DNA of 64,000 bases from Aldrovandia affinis (lineage: Eukaryota > Chordata > Actinopteri > Notacanthiformes > Halosauridae): assembly GCA_029706075.1 (NCBI GenBank), contig JAINUG010000138.1, forward strand, positions 2,604,001 to 2,668,000. Direction: 5' to 3'. Position 1 is the first letter of the stretch; each line of letters starts with the position of its first letter. This document shows, in pieces, positions 33,053 to 43,260 of this stretch. The notes under the pieces were generated by a model. The model was given only the letters and a program-made list of their open reading frames with translations, did no database searches and was not told the DNA's origin. The position numbers and the translations under genes are program-made.

Positions 33053-33662
33053 TGTGAGGGTGGTTAGTGATTGGTGCCACTCGCAGAACCCCGGGGAATC
33101 TATAAGTTAGGCTGTACTGCCCTACAGTCTAACCACTAACTCTGAAGATCAGAGAAATAGGAAACAATAACAAAAAGGGGGAAACAGAAATAATCACCCA
33201 ACGGATGACCAAGTGCCACAAAGACACAAACGAACAAAATAAGCCAAAGACAACCGAGTTGTCCGAACAAAATAATAAACGGCTAGAAGAGCCAAATAAA
33301 TAACGAAAATGAAAACCCAAAACACAGTCTTGTTTGACTGCTTGAAAGAAACCAAACTGAATGCCTACAGGTAGATAGGTTCCTAAATAAGGTTTCATAA
33401 AATAAGTCCTACATTTGCTAAAGGGATACTTGGAAGGAGATAAATTCTTTATCTAAATAAGTATCTAACGAAAAACACGTCTTAAAAAGACACGTTCAAC
33501 CGTACCGGCTAAATCGTAAAAATGGCTTACGATTTCGCATTTGAACGAAGCCAGGTGCGGGTATTTATAGGGAGGTGATAAATGATTAAGTTCAGGTGTG
33601 AACCTTCCAAAGGAAGGCACAACACTGCCATCTGGTGGTGGTTCAGGGGAACAACCGTGACA
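33053..33662 (-). repeat. Gypsy 5' LTR with promoter
   Basis: 610 bp. The TATA box on the minus strand is at 33569-33560, with the predicted RNA start at about 33538. It shares TG..CA ends and general layout with the solo LTR at 59629-60274. Confidence 0.93.
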
Positions 33663-33715
33663 ACAGTAAACAATAAACAAACATTGTGCAAGGAATGAGA
33701 TACAATACAATATAC

Positions 33716-33878
33716 CTGTAGGGCATCCATCAGAGGCCTGCAGTATTTCAGTCTGAAATACTGTCAAGTTTGGCGGTCAGCAGGTTGATTGTTGGAAGTA
33801 GCCACCCCATCTGGACATTTGCTTCTGCTTGCAAGATGTTGGTTGCCTGGGCGACTGGGCTCATGGCAGCAGCATACT
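33716..33878 (-). pseudogene. Ac-like hAT transposase, exon 4
   Basis: The acceptor TTCCTCACAG precedes YAAAMSPVAQATNILQAEAN, VQMGWLLPTINLLTAKLDSI. A one-base shift then leads to LKYCRPLMDALQ, followed by the donor GTATAT at 33715. The sequence matches the hAT helical region. The Gypsy element lies in the intron after this exon, about 50 bp downstream. Confidence 0.75.
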
Positions 33879-34392
33879 CTGTGAGGAATGCGAGTTAAAC
33901 TGGATTGAACCTGTGATGAAGATGGAAACAAAAACAACAACATCGTTTTATAACACTATATAACCATTTCATCAAATTCAAAAATTGCTGGATGAGTAAT
34001 TAAAGCTGCATTAGATAACTTTTTTATAGTTAAATATATATATTTTTTTGCTATTATGCTTTTGCTATTATGAATTGGCCTTAGCAAGACCCAAAAAATC
34101 TTTTTTGTGACATGAGACCGCATGAAACCCTTTGAATTTATTGTTTTAGAATGTTGGTGTACTGGCTAGTACACTATCACTTCAATGCAGTGCAGTTTTT
34201 TTAATCACAACCAGAGGTGGCACCAAAGTTAAAAATTTGCCAAAGTTATCTCATGCAGCTTTAACTAAATGGACCAATGATAAGTGGAAGTTGGGATACA
34301 ACTATGAAACAGTTATTAGTGCCCAAGAAAGGGTGGGGAAACACCAACAGTTCATCAATTATGAAATAATAAAGCCATAATTCCTACTTACA

Positions 34393-35303
34393 TTGGAACC
34401 TTCAAGTCTGTGCAGATGACTCTGATGGCCCCCTCTCCCTTGTCTTTAATGATCCTCAGCAGTCTTTCCACTGCCAGGAACAAGGAGTTCCACCTGGTAG
34501 CATTCGGGCGCAGCAGCTGGAGGGAGCACACATCTTCAACAGTTTCGGCTGAAAGTGTGGATCTTCCACATTTGTTCCAAAGTGCATTACACTTGCCAAA
34601 TGTTGAATGGTACACTTTCTTTTATGCCTCACTGGATGTTGCTTTCGTGGCATCAACCGTAGCTATTAGGTTGAGTAGGTGACAAGCGCAGCGCTGGTGC
34701 TTTGGGAGCTCGAACTCCAAACCATCATCTTCATTCAGAAGAGCTGACACATCAACAAACTCCACTTCTTCAGCCTCATCTTGATCCTCTCCATCCTCTC
34801 TTGGTTGAGATGCATTTCCGACTGCATTATTGTTCTCATCTTCACCAAAAACCTGGAAAGCTTTTATAAAGTTGCAGCCGTTGTCTGTTGTTGTTCTTAC
34901 AATCTTCCCCTGAATTTCGAACTCAGAATGGATGTCATTCAGGGCGCTTGCCAACACATCAAACGTGTGTGAACCTCTCAGCTGTTTACAGGCTAGGGCT
35001 GCTGAGCATCTTTGGAGACTGTCAGGGTCAAACCAATGGGCAGTAACACCAATGAAGCTCCACCTTCTGACAGACCAGCAGTCGGTGGTGGTGGCTATAT
35101 GGTCAATTCCCCTCATGGCCTCAGTCACCGCTTTCTTCATTTCTTTGGAGGCATCATCGATCATGGAGCGCAGGGTCACCCGTGTCATAATTTTTGCATT
35201 AGGCAGCAGATCCTTCAAAAAAACTTTAAATGGTTCTTGTTCAACCAGAGAGAACGGCTGGAGCCCTTGGGCCACATACTTCATGACATCTTTGTCAATG
35301 GAT
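34393..35303 (-). pseudogene. Ac-like hAT transposase, exon 3 (catalytic core)
   Basis: The acceptor TATCTTAG precedes SIDKDVMKYVAQGLQPFSLV. Then come IATTTDCWSVRRWSFIGVTA (first catalytic Asp), TTDNGCNFIKAF (second catalytic Asp), an acidic linker EDGEDQDEAEEVEFVD, and the CACHLLNLIA motif. One in-frame TAA (34622-34624) interrupts after ATSSEA, and similarity goes on as KKVYHSTFGKCNALWNK to KVPM. The donor GTAAGT lies at 34392-34387. Apart from that stop the exon is remarkably intact for a fossil. Confidence 0.85.
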
Positions 35304-35414
35304 CTAAGATAAGATAAGAGGAGGGGGGTAAAGGGGGTGGGGTTGGTTTTGCTACAGCAGCAGTGATGGAGAAAGGTACTGAAGATACCCAATATATTCA
35401 AAGATATACTGTAC

Positions 35415-35575
35415 CTCTGAGACACAGTGCGGGTGCTGTTATACCTCTGAAACACGGTGCTGTTCACTATGGTGGTCTGCCTGCTGGTGGAGGAGGGAGT
35501 CGAGGGAGTCTCAGCCCTCTTTCTCTTTGTTGATGTCAGCTCTCCATATTTTTTAAGTTGGTGTACATGCTTTCT
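35415..35575 (-). pseudogene. Ac-like hAT transposase, exon 2
   Basis: The acceptor TGTTTCAG precedes RKHVHQLKKYGELTSTKRKR, then a Ser/Thr-rich linker to VSQR, followed by the donor GTACAG. The first RKH supplies the last histidine of the BED finger begun in exon 1. Splice sites are inferred from frame continuity. Confidence 0.65.
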
Positions 35576-36195
35576 CTGAAACAGACTGCAGTGAGAGAGA
35601 TATTTTCTAAGCATCACAACTTTAGCTACAGGATTTAAAAGCTACTCAACAACACTAGTCAATGACCATATGTAACATTTCCTATACTAATTATTACACT
35701 AATTTACCCAAACGCTAACGTCACATGCTTTGCAGTGCTCCTTCAACCTGTCCCCTCTCACTGTTAGCCTACTAACTGACAGCCTCGTTAGCCCCACTTG
35801 CTACACACACGCGCACAAATCTCCAACTCCAGCCACTGTAGAGAAAAGCAGGACCAAGAATTCCAATGTACTACTTGTTGCATATGGCCAATTAAACTTT
35901 AACGTTAATTCATTCATTCTCCGTCGTGGTTCAATGCGCACTCGCACCTCCTGTCATTCCTCCTCAACTCTACTAGTGCTGCAATGCAATGATAGCTAAG
36001 TTATAGCTAACGTTAGCTACAGTAGCTAAGATGACTAAAATCAACTAAATCTCTCTCGCAACTGTCAACACTTCATCAGCTGCCTAACTCGCTAGCAATC
36101 TGTCTACACTAATGGTCTCATTCGATTCATGATAGCTAGCGAACATCAGCCAGACATACGCCATGTTACCTTGTTATCCCCCCCTCTCTCCCCCG

Positions 36196-36757
36196 CCACT
36201 AGGGCTGTCCCCGACTAAAACAAATCTTAGTCGACCAACAGTCGTCCGTTTTTTTCCGATTGGTCGAAACTTTTTTTCTCTATGACACATCTCATTGGGA
36301 TAAAAAAATAGGCTAACAAACGAATTATCACACATAGCCTAATGTCTTAAATTGTAGCCTAAAGCTGAACATAAAGTGTCTACAGCCTATCGAAAATAAC
36401 TTATTCGAGTCAGAGACCATCCAATGGCCTACTTCCCCAGTCGTTTCATATTATGGCACAGGAACGCTAGCTTGTCCACATTTTTGGCAAAAGGCTGCTC
36501 CTTGTTTTATTAACGATAAACCCTGCCTTGGAAAACGCACTTGCAAAGTTTACATTCGACTTTTTTGGATTGTCTGCGATTAAAATGAAATGCTTCCATA
36601 GTCCAGATTTTTTATTTGACATTATGTTCTTAGGTTATATCGAAATGAGTAATTAAAGTATGCCTATATCACTAATCTTAACTGTAGGCAAATCTCGGTC
36701 GACTAACAGCCCATCGACCAAACAATTGACCAGTTGACTAAATGGGGTCAGCCCTAC
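36196..36757. mobile_element. MITE in intron 1 (TAGGGCTG ends)
   Basis: Left end TAGGGCTGTCCCCGACTA; right end reverse-complemented TAGGGCTGACCCCATTTAGT. Subterminal GTCGACCAA/TTGGTCGA words occur on both sides. It is hAT-type by its ends. No coding capacity and no clear 8-bp TSD. Confidence 0.7.
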
Positions 36758-36878
36758 CCACTACAGATAGCTAACGTTAGCTACACAATCCTGTGGGAAC
36801 TGCTCTGAACAGGCTATGCTAATGATGATAAGTAACTAAACATTAATGTTGCGGCTCACGGAATTCATCTTAATTTAC

Positions 36879-37133
36879 CTCAATGTGTTTCTTGAGGTTG
36901 GACGGCGAGTTCTTGAATGCCAATATCTCCGTCGTTTTCGGTAGGCATAAGCGGCACTTAATTCGGTAGGACAAATCTTTTACTCCAAGATAAGAAAACA
37001 TTTGTTGTAAATATGGCCAAGGGTATTCATCTTCTACACAGTCGTTTGTTGCCGCTGGAGTAACAGGTGCTGTTTCCAAATCAATCTCCAATCCAATCAA
37101 TCTTCTTCCCCAATGATTCACGTCTGTCGACAT
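36879..37133 (-). pseudogene. Ac-like hAT transposase, exon 1 (BED finger)
   Basis: M at 37133: MSTDVNHWGRRLIGLEIDLE ... WPYLQQMFSYLGVKDLSYRI, then CRLC...SNLKKHIE and the donor GTAAAT. The CxxC and first His of a BED zinc finger are here, and the second His is in exon 2. BED fingers of hAT transposases bind subterminal repeats of their own element. Confidence 0.75.
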
Positions 37134-37471
37134 GTCTGGACCTGAATGAAATTAGAATTTTAACCACGGCTTTGACAGCACCTGTTTGCACTTGCGCATT
37201 AACGTGATTAACCAATGATCTAACTTCTTGCAGTTGTGTTTCAAAATCATTGGTTACCAAATGTCTTCTGATTTTATTTTGTTGTAGTAACAAGTAACGA
37301 AGATGCTTATGGGAAATGTATCGGAGTAAAAGTAGCAGTTTTTTTGAAAATGTAGAGAAGTAAAAGTGAAAGTCGTCAGAAATAGAAATAGTAAAGTAAA
37401 GTACAGATACCCACAAAAAATTACTTAAGTACAGTAGCGAAGTATTTCTACTTAGTTACTATACACTACTG

Positions 37472-37988
37472 CAAGCACCTGTCCATGATTGGACAGGATG
37501 TAGAAATGACAGGCCAATCATGCCATTCTTATCCTGCAGCAGGTATGTGAGGCTAGATTTCCAAGGAGGAGGTTGCTGGTGAAAAAGACCATATGGTAGT
37601 GTAACTATGTTGGTGTACTTCAAACAATTTACTCACCACTGGGCAGGCTGCTGAGGATTCAATCAAACTTTCTCAACAACCAAGTAGATTATCTTCAGAG
37701 GAGTGCAGGACTTAAAGAGTTGATTCATTTCTAGAAAACAGGCAAGTATTTGATTGCTATATGTACATAATACGTACCAAATATGTGTCTTGTTACTTCC
37801 AGTATTGAATGCTCTGTAAAATATACTAAAAGAGGTAATCACTGCCAAATTACTCTTCATAAATACATAATGCACTGTATATGAAACTAATCAATGTTGT
37901 AATGTGAATTTCCCATCTTTTTGGACTTTTGCAAACCATTATCTCGCTTCTTAGTTTTTTTAGTTTAATGAAGTTTCCGATTGCACTT
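37472..37988. other. Short non-coding spacer
   Basis: Between the right end of the hAT element and the next transposon. No gene was seen. Confidence 0.4.
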
Positions 37989-38139
37989 TACAGTTTTTTC
38001 CTATTGCTTACAAGCTATTTCTGAAACAGAAGTCACTTTTGAAAAACAGTTAACACCAGCCTCAGAACAGTATCATGTTTTGCAAAATGACACATTTCAC
38101 CTGCAAAATGCTCTAATGAGCATCTTGCTCTCCAAAACA

Positions 38140-39144
38140 GGGGGGCTCCCCAGTTATTTTGGGGGTTCTGGCGAACCAAACCTCTTCCCCTGTGACACCT
38201 CGACCACGCATGCAGTTCAAAGCCACTGTATGCTGGAACCTGCAGTCCCTTCCCCTGCTTGTTTTGTGGACTCTGAGGCCGACAAAAATTTCATGGACGT
38301 TAACCTCGTCTCCCAGGCTGGCATAGCAGTGGAGCCCTTAGCCACTCCCCTCAACGCCAATGCCCTGAATGGGAAGTTCCTCGCCCGAGTCACCCACCGC
38401 ACTAAAACTCTCTGTCTCATCCTTTCTGGCAACCATTGTGAGACCCTCCAGTTCCACGTAATTTCTTCCCCCCATGCTTCTGTGGTCCTTGTCCAGCCGT
38501 GGTTGAGACAGCACAATCCCCATCTTGACTGGGCCTCCGGCAGAGTGGTGAGTTGGAGTACTTACTGTCATTTCTCATGTCTGCATTCTGCTCTCTCTCC
38601 AGTGGTGGCCACTGCTCCCTCACCAGCCTCCGAACCTCCCGACCTCACCTCCATCCCTTCTGTCTATCATGACCTCAGAGAGGTCTTCAGCAAACAACGC
38701 GCTCTCTCTCTGCCTTCACATCACCCTTATGACTGAGCCATAGATCTTCTTCCCAGTGCTCCCCTGCCTTCCAGCCGCCTGTACAACCTGTACCGTCCAG
38801 AAAATGGATTCTTCTTCGTCACCAAGAAGGAAGGATCCCTACGCCCTTGCATTGATTACCGCGGCCTCAACAACATCACGGTAAAAAACTAATATCCTCT
38901 TCCCTTAATCAACTCTGCTTTTGAACCCCTCCAGGGAGTCACCGTCTTCACCAAACTGGATCTGAGGAATGCCTATCACCTGGTCCAGATCCGTGAGGGC
39001 GATGAGTGGAAGACCACCTTTAACACGCTGCTGGGTCACTTCTAATACCTCATCATTGCATTTGGGCTGACGACCACTCCTGCCATCTTCCAAGCACTGG
39101 TTAACAACATCCTCTGCGACCGCTCCGTCTTCATCTACCTTGAT
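38140..39144 (+). pseudogene. Gypsy pol fragment: protease and first half of RT
   Basis: Plus-strand frame with a protease active site reading VDSEAD (about 38266-38283) where the family has DSGA, so the flap-adjacent glycine is replaced by Glu. After [20 protein letters not shown] a TGA interrupts (38734-38736). RT sequence continues: [20 protein letters not shown], a TAA after [23 protein letters not shown], another TAA near 39043, then YLD ending at 39144. It belongs to a sushi-like Gypsy different from the 27767 element. Gag and the 5' LTR are missing. Multiple stops show an old copy. Confidence 0.85.
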
Positions 39145-39160
39145 GCTAATGCCGCCTAGG

Positions 39161-39389
39161 GCGGCAGTGTTAACATAATGGTTAGGGAACTGGGCTTGTA
39201 ACGCAAAGGTTGCAGGTTCGATCCCAGGTGGGGGCACTGCTGTTGTATCCTTGAGCAAGGTACTTAACTTGAATTGCTTCAGTAAAAATATCCAGCTGTA
39301 TAAATGGATTGTATGTAAAGAAATGTGAAACTGTGTAAGTCGCTCTGGATAAGAGCGTCTGATAAATGCCTAAAATGTAAAATGTAAAT
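39161..39389 (+). mobile_element. tRNA-derived SINE inside the RT catalytic box
   Basis: Same family as 11735-11955: A-box region AACATAATGGTTAGGG, B box GGTTCGATCCC, GGATA-loop hairpin at 39341-39357, tail of AAATGTAA units. It splits the YLDD catalytic codons: YLD ends at 39144 and the second D resumes at 39390. About 16 bp of unclear origin precede the SINE head. Confidence 0.9.
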
Positions 39390-40345
39390 GACATCCTGAT
39401 CTTGTCCCGAAACCTAGATGAACACATCCAGTATGTCAAACAGGTCCTTCAGAGACTTCTTGAGAATAAACTTTTTGTTAAAGCAGAAAAGTGTGAATTC
39501 CACGTCAGCTCTGTCAGTTTTTTGGGCTACATCATTGAAAGTGGGCAGGTGAAGACCAATCCTGAAAAGATCCAGGCAGTGGCAGAGTGGCCCACACCCT
39601 CCTCCCCTAAGCAACTTCAGTGGTTCCTTGGCTTCGCTAAGTTTTACCGTCGCTTTATCCGGGACTTCAGCCGAGTTGCTGCGCCTCTCACACGGCTTAC
39701 CTCCCCCCTCATCCCCTTTTCCTGGACTCCTGAAGCTGATACCGCGCTCAATGAGTTAAAGAGGCGCTTCACCACCACACCCATCCTCGTCCAGCCAGAC
39801 CCTTCTCGTCAGTTTGTGGTGGAGGTCGATGCCTTGGATACAGGAGTCAGGGTGGTGCTCTCCCAACGCTCTACCTCAGACCAAAAACTTCACCCATGTG
39901 CATTCTTTTCTCACCATTTGTCCCCAGCTGAAAATAACTACGACATCGGTAATCGTGAGCTCCTAGTGGTTAAACTCGTGCTGGAAGAATGGAGGCACTG
40001 CTTAGAGGGTTACAAACTTCCCTTTGTGGTATGGACTGATCACAAGAATCTTTCATACATCCAGACTGCAAAATGCCTCACCTCTTGCCAAGCCCGCTGG
40101 GCTTTATTCTTTGGGCGCTTCAATTTCACTCTCACTTACCGTCTCGGCACCAGGAATGTCAAGCTCGATCTGCCCTCTCTCTCTGCCTACCTGAACTGCC
40201 TGCCTGCTTACCCACCTGCATGCCTGCCTGCTTACCTGTCCTGCCTGCCTCCCTCGTCTGCCCTCACCATCGCTTCCCTACCCCAGTCTTTATTTGTAAT
40301 AAATAGCTTTACCTAATCCTCAGTGTCTGTGTCTGCCTTTGGATC
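39390..40345 (+). pseudogene. Gypsy pol fragment: RT second half, RNase H, 3' end
   Basis: Continues [60 protein letters not shown] (RT connection), then RNase H blocks [31 protein letters not shown] and [10 protein letters not shown]. After [10 protein letters not shown] the frame enters a (CCTG)n-like CTGCCTGC repeat (about 40190-40260) and a segment with AATAAA (about 40298), probably LTR. Integrase is absent, so an internal deletion joined RNase H to the 3' region. Confidence 0.85.
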
Positions 40346-40791
40346 CGATCAGTGTCATTCTAACAAGAAGTCTGTCATACAGTGCTTCGAGTTCGGTGAT
40401 TAGGCACGCAGAATTGTAGGGGGTGTGGGGCATTACACCATCTCTTGAGATAGCAGCACACATGGTTATGTTTCCCCCACGTTGTCCTGGGACATTGATT
40501 GTGGCCCGCTGACCAATGATGTTCCAACCACGTCTACAGACTTTGGACAAATTGAAGCCAGTTTCATCAACATAGATGAACATATGAGGGGCAGCGTTGG
40601 CTTCAAGCTCCATTATTCTCTGAGAAAAAGAAAAATATATTGTTAGATATTCCAGCAGTGGTCCCTACATTGCAATATTGTAAGGAAAGATTGTTGTGAT
40701 GAACCCTTACCTGATCACACCGGCACCTAATCTCCTTCAGCCAGTCACTGTTCCTCTCAAAGGGCACCATATACAGCTGCTTCACAGTCAA
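40346..40791 (-). pseudogene. IS630/Tc1-like transposase, catalytic exons
   Basis: The first piece (40791-40711) reads TVKQLYMVPFERNSDWLKEI, RCRCDQ and ends at the donor GTAAGG. A 91-bp intron (40710-40620) ends with TTCTCAG. The next exon (40619 down) reads RIMELEANAAPHMFIYVDET, GFNLSKVCRRGWNIIGQRAT, NVPGQRGGNITMCAAIS. The VDETGFNL motif carries the second catalytic Asp of the IS630/Tc1 DDE domain. The third acidic residue region is lost or altered near the Gypsy insertion at about 40346. Introns are unusual in Tc1-type transposases but known in some fish elements. Confidence 0.75.
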
Positions 40792-40867
40792 CTAAAAGTT
40801 GTAAAAGAAGCAAAACTGTTATAGTAAGAAACATGTTGTGCAGGACTGTAATACAGTGAATTACAGA

Positions 40868-41028
40868 CAGGAGCGTGCGCTCATTGTGGCCAGGGGGGGT
40901 GTTCGCTCCCCCATGATTGGCAAAAAAACTGAAAAAGGGCCCAGGAAGAAAGGAGGGGGGCCCAGGGAGAAATTCCCGATTGCACCCCCCAATGAGAGGT
41001 TGATTTCCAATTCCTGCGCATGCCCCTG
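40868..41028. mobile_element. 161-bp hAT MITE with exact 8-bp TSD
   Basis: Ends CAGGAGCGTGCGC and (reverse-complemented) CAGGGGCATGCGC. The 8-bp direct repeat ATTACAGA lies at 40860-40867 and 41029-41036. Internal GGGGGGTGTTCGC / GCACCCCCC words make a weak second palindrome. Non-coding. Confidence 0.92.
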
Positions 41029-41039
41029 ATTACAGAATA

Positions 41040-41241
41040 TGGTCACTTATTCTCATTTCTAAATATCCGAATTATTGATGCCACAGTCAATCTGCCCAGC
41101 TTCTCTCATTGTAAAACCATGATTTATGACATGGTCTACAATTGTGGCCTTAATTTCATTGGACACTTCCGTTCTGTGCCTATCCCTTCCTGCTATACCA
41201 TCATGCACACGGGCCTCTTTGGGCTCCTGGTTGTGGTTCAC
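41040..41241 (-). pseudogene. IS630/Tc1-like transposase, N-terminal HTH fragment
   Basis: RTEVSNEIKATIVDHVINHG, FTMREAG, then after a one-base shift LTVASIIRIFRNENK: a helix-turn-helix of the type that recognises the TIR. It belongs to the same gene as 40346-40791 and is separated from it by the MITE. Confidence 0.65.
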
Positions 41242-41654
41242 TTCTTCCTCTCCTTTGTCTTTGTCCTCTGTTGTCCTTCATGTTCTCAACAACACCAATT
41301 CACTGGTGTTCCCTTTTATAGTTGAGTATAGACTGATTGTTGATTGAACAATTGAGTACTTAGGATTTGCACATGTGCAGTACAGATTTACTTGTGTGTC
41401 ATTATTGTTGTCAGCTGTGACCAAATCATGTCAGTTTTGTCTGGCAGGACTTACTTAATTGATTTTTGTGTCATGTGATGAGATGTGTGTTTGCTGTTTT
41501 GCAAAAATGTGTTAGTCAGTTGCATTTTGTGTGAAAGCAGCCAGAAATGACTAACTGTTTTGCAAAAAACAGTGTTCTGTTGATTTAGGTTTAGGTGTTG
41601 ACATTGCAAACCACTGCTTCATTCATATGGTGTAAGCAATAGAAAAAAACTGTA

Positions 41655-43078
41655 ATGGTTCTCATTTCGTCCATGAGATATTCTTGGACAAGTAATTTAG
41701 CGAGCTAAATGTGTTGGCTGCAATGTGCTAACATTTTATAGCTGGCATATTAGCAGACCTCTCTGACCCTCATCTCCAAGACGGGCCAGCGGGTTCACTT
41801 TGCAAAATAAAGAGAACACTCTTGTAGAAGATATTGTTAGAACATTGGATTCAGATTGGCAGATTTAGCATTGCATTGTCATAAAATTGACACCCCGGAG
41901 GAGGAAACGGTCCATGAATGCATAGAGTCATTACAGGTAAGGTCTGGATTCAAATTGAAGTTCTAAATTGAAGTTCTAAATTGAGGACAAATGTTGACTG
42001 AGTCCAAGCCAAGTGTTAGTGTATAACAGCCCTCTCCCCTGGTAAAGTACAGGACATGGATAATGTACCCATCAGCATAAAAAAATAAAAGATTATTTAT
42101 CAAGCCAAACATAACTATTATTTTTGTATTTTATTTATCTCGCAATCCAAGCAATACACATGCATGCACACATATAATACATTGAATCAAAGGCCCTGAC
42201 AGCAGTTCTTCTTAGGGTCCCAAGGAAACTACAATCCCCATCATGCAGGGAAATCTGAAGAGAGAATCTATATTCCCCATGGGGAATCTATAAAATTCCA
42301 AGTAAATGTGTCTAGAAAGCTTTGAAGGCAGAGCAGCATGGAAGGCTGTAACACAAGTAGGGTTCCACCAGCTCTCTGCCCTATGCACCTTCCTTGAAGC
42401 ACTTTGCCCTATGGTAAAGTTGCGCATACCCTCTTGTAAACCAGGCCGAACAGAAAGTAATATGGAAAACAAATTGAAACTTATTTCAAGACCAGTACAC
42501 TTAATTGTAACAATACCTAGTGTCTATTTGACAGGTGAAATAGCCTAATATCTTTGAAAATAATAATATCTTGACATCTCTCCCCAAATGGAAAATTTGT
42601 TCCAATAACATAGGCTAAGGAATAGGCATGATTAATATAGTAGCATTGATCATTTAAAAAAGACATGGCTATTCTAATGATAGGATAGCACATGCAATGT
42701 CTTATCAGTTATCAGATGGTAATGGCCATGGGTTTCAGCAATGTAATTGCAAAAATTCTCCTCACTGTAGCAACACTAAGTGCAATTGCAATAGGAAAGT
42801 GTTGCGTTGTAACATCAACATGTTGAATGGACAAGTATAGGCAATGCAGTCAGAGCCAAGTTTATGGATATAATCTGTTATTTGTTCCAATGCCTTATGT
42901 TTAATACACTAAACATTATGTATTGTGACTCTGGTCCAATGGCAATTGTTCTCATGATTTAATCTATCATGAACATTCATTCACAACAGCAGCCTCAGAT
43001 ACAGGCAGGCAGACTGGCCATTGCCTTCGTTAGGCCATTTATAAAAGCACAGCTACCTAGAGTTAAAAATGACTATTC
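41655..43078. other. Non-coding stretch, no gene seen
   Basis: No domain or terminal repeat was recognised. Confidence 0.4.
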
Positions 43079-43260
43079 AGGCACGGTGGTGCAGTGGATA
43101 GACTGGCAGCAAGAATTGCCTTTCTTGCGGAGTTGCAGGCCGTGGGTTTTACTCGGTTTCCTCCCACAGTCCAAAGACACAGTCTAAATTGCCCGTAGGT
43201 ATAGAGTGTGTGAGTGAAAAAATGACTCCATTCATTTTGGAGACAATGGATGGATGGAAG
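43079..43260 (+). mobile_element. SINE-like fish repeat (truncated)
   Basis: Begins GGCACGGTGGTGCAGTGGAT. It contains TTTCCTCCCACAGTCCAAAG and AAATTGCCCGTAGGTATAGA and ends in GGATGGATGG. These words occur together in a very common teleost repeat with a tRNA-like head. The middle is partly deleted. Confidence 0.65.

Larger units (their letters stand above)
27767..33662 (-). mobile_element. Full-length Ty3/Gypsy chromovirus (Tf1/sushi type), 5.9 kb
   Basis: Two nearly identical LTRs (27767-28374 and 33053-33662) and the exact 5-bp TSD ACAGT (27762-27766 and 33663-33667). Minus-strand order: 5' LTR, self-priming PBS, gag with a CCHC knuckle, protease, reverse transcriptase, RNase H, integrase, chromodomain, polypurine tract, 3' LTR. 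By eye the LTRs differ by one substitution and six single-base homopolymer indels, so the insertion is young. It lies in an intron of the decayed Ac-like hAT gene. Several frame breaks in gag and pol make the sequence as given non-functional. Confidence 0.95.
26449..37471 (-). mobile_element. Ac-like hAT transposon with introns, carrying a Gypsy element
   Basis: The left side shows hAT subterminal repeats (26453-26600: TGAGTAAAAGTC, AAGTATCAAAAGTAAAAGTA). The right end finishes TACTATACACTACTG at 37471, matching a hAT CAGTAGTG-type TIR read inward. Between them lies a minus-strand transposase gene of at least six exons. The extreme left TIR is missing or rearranged, and no TSD was found. Removing the 5.9-kb Gypsy insert leaves an element of about 5.1 kb. 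Confidence 0.75.
37991..41652 (-). mobile_element. IS630/Tc1-like transposon with intron-containing transposase
   Basis: TIRs: left CAGTTTTTTCCTATTGCTTA, right reverse-complemented CAGTTTTTTTCTATTGCTTA, flanked by TA (37989-37990 and 41653-41654). It contains a minus-strand transposase, a Gypsy fragment of about 2.2 kb, a SINE inside that, and a hAT MITE of 161 bp. Without the inserts it would be about 1.3 kb. Confidence 0.88.

Noticed and set aside
33465-33767. 100-codon minus-strand ORF at the Gypsy/hAT junction
   Set aside because: It spans LTR and hAT intron sequence and has no domain.
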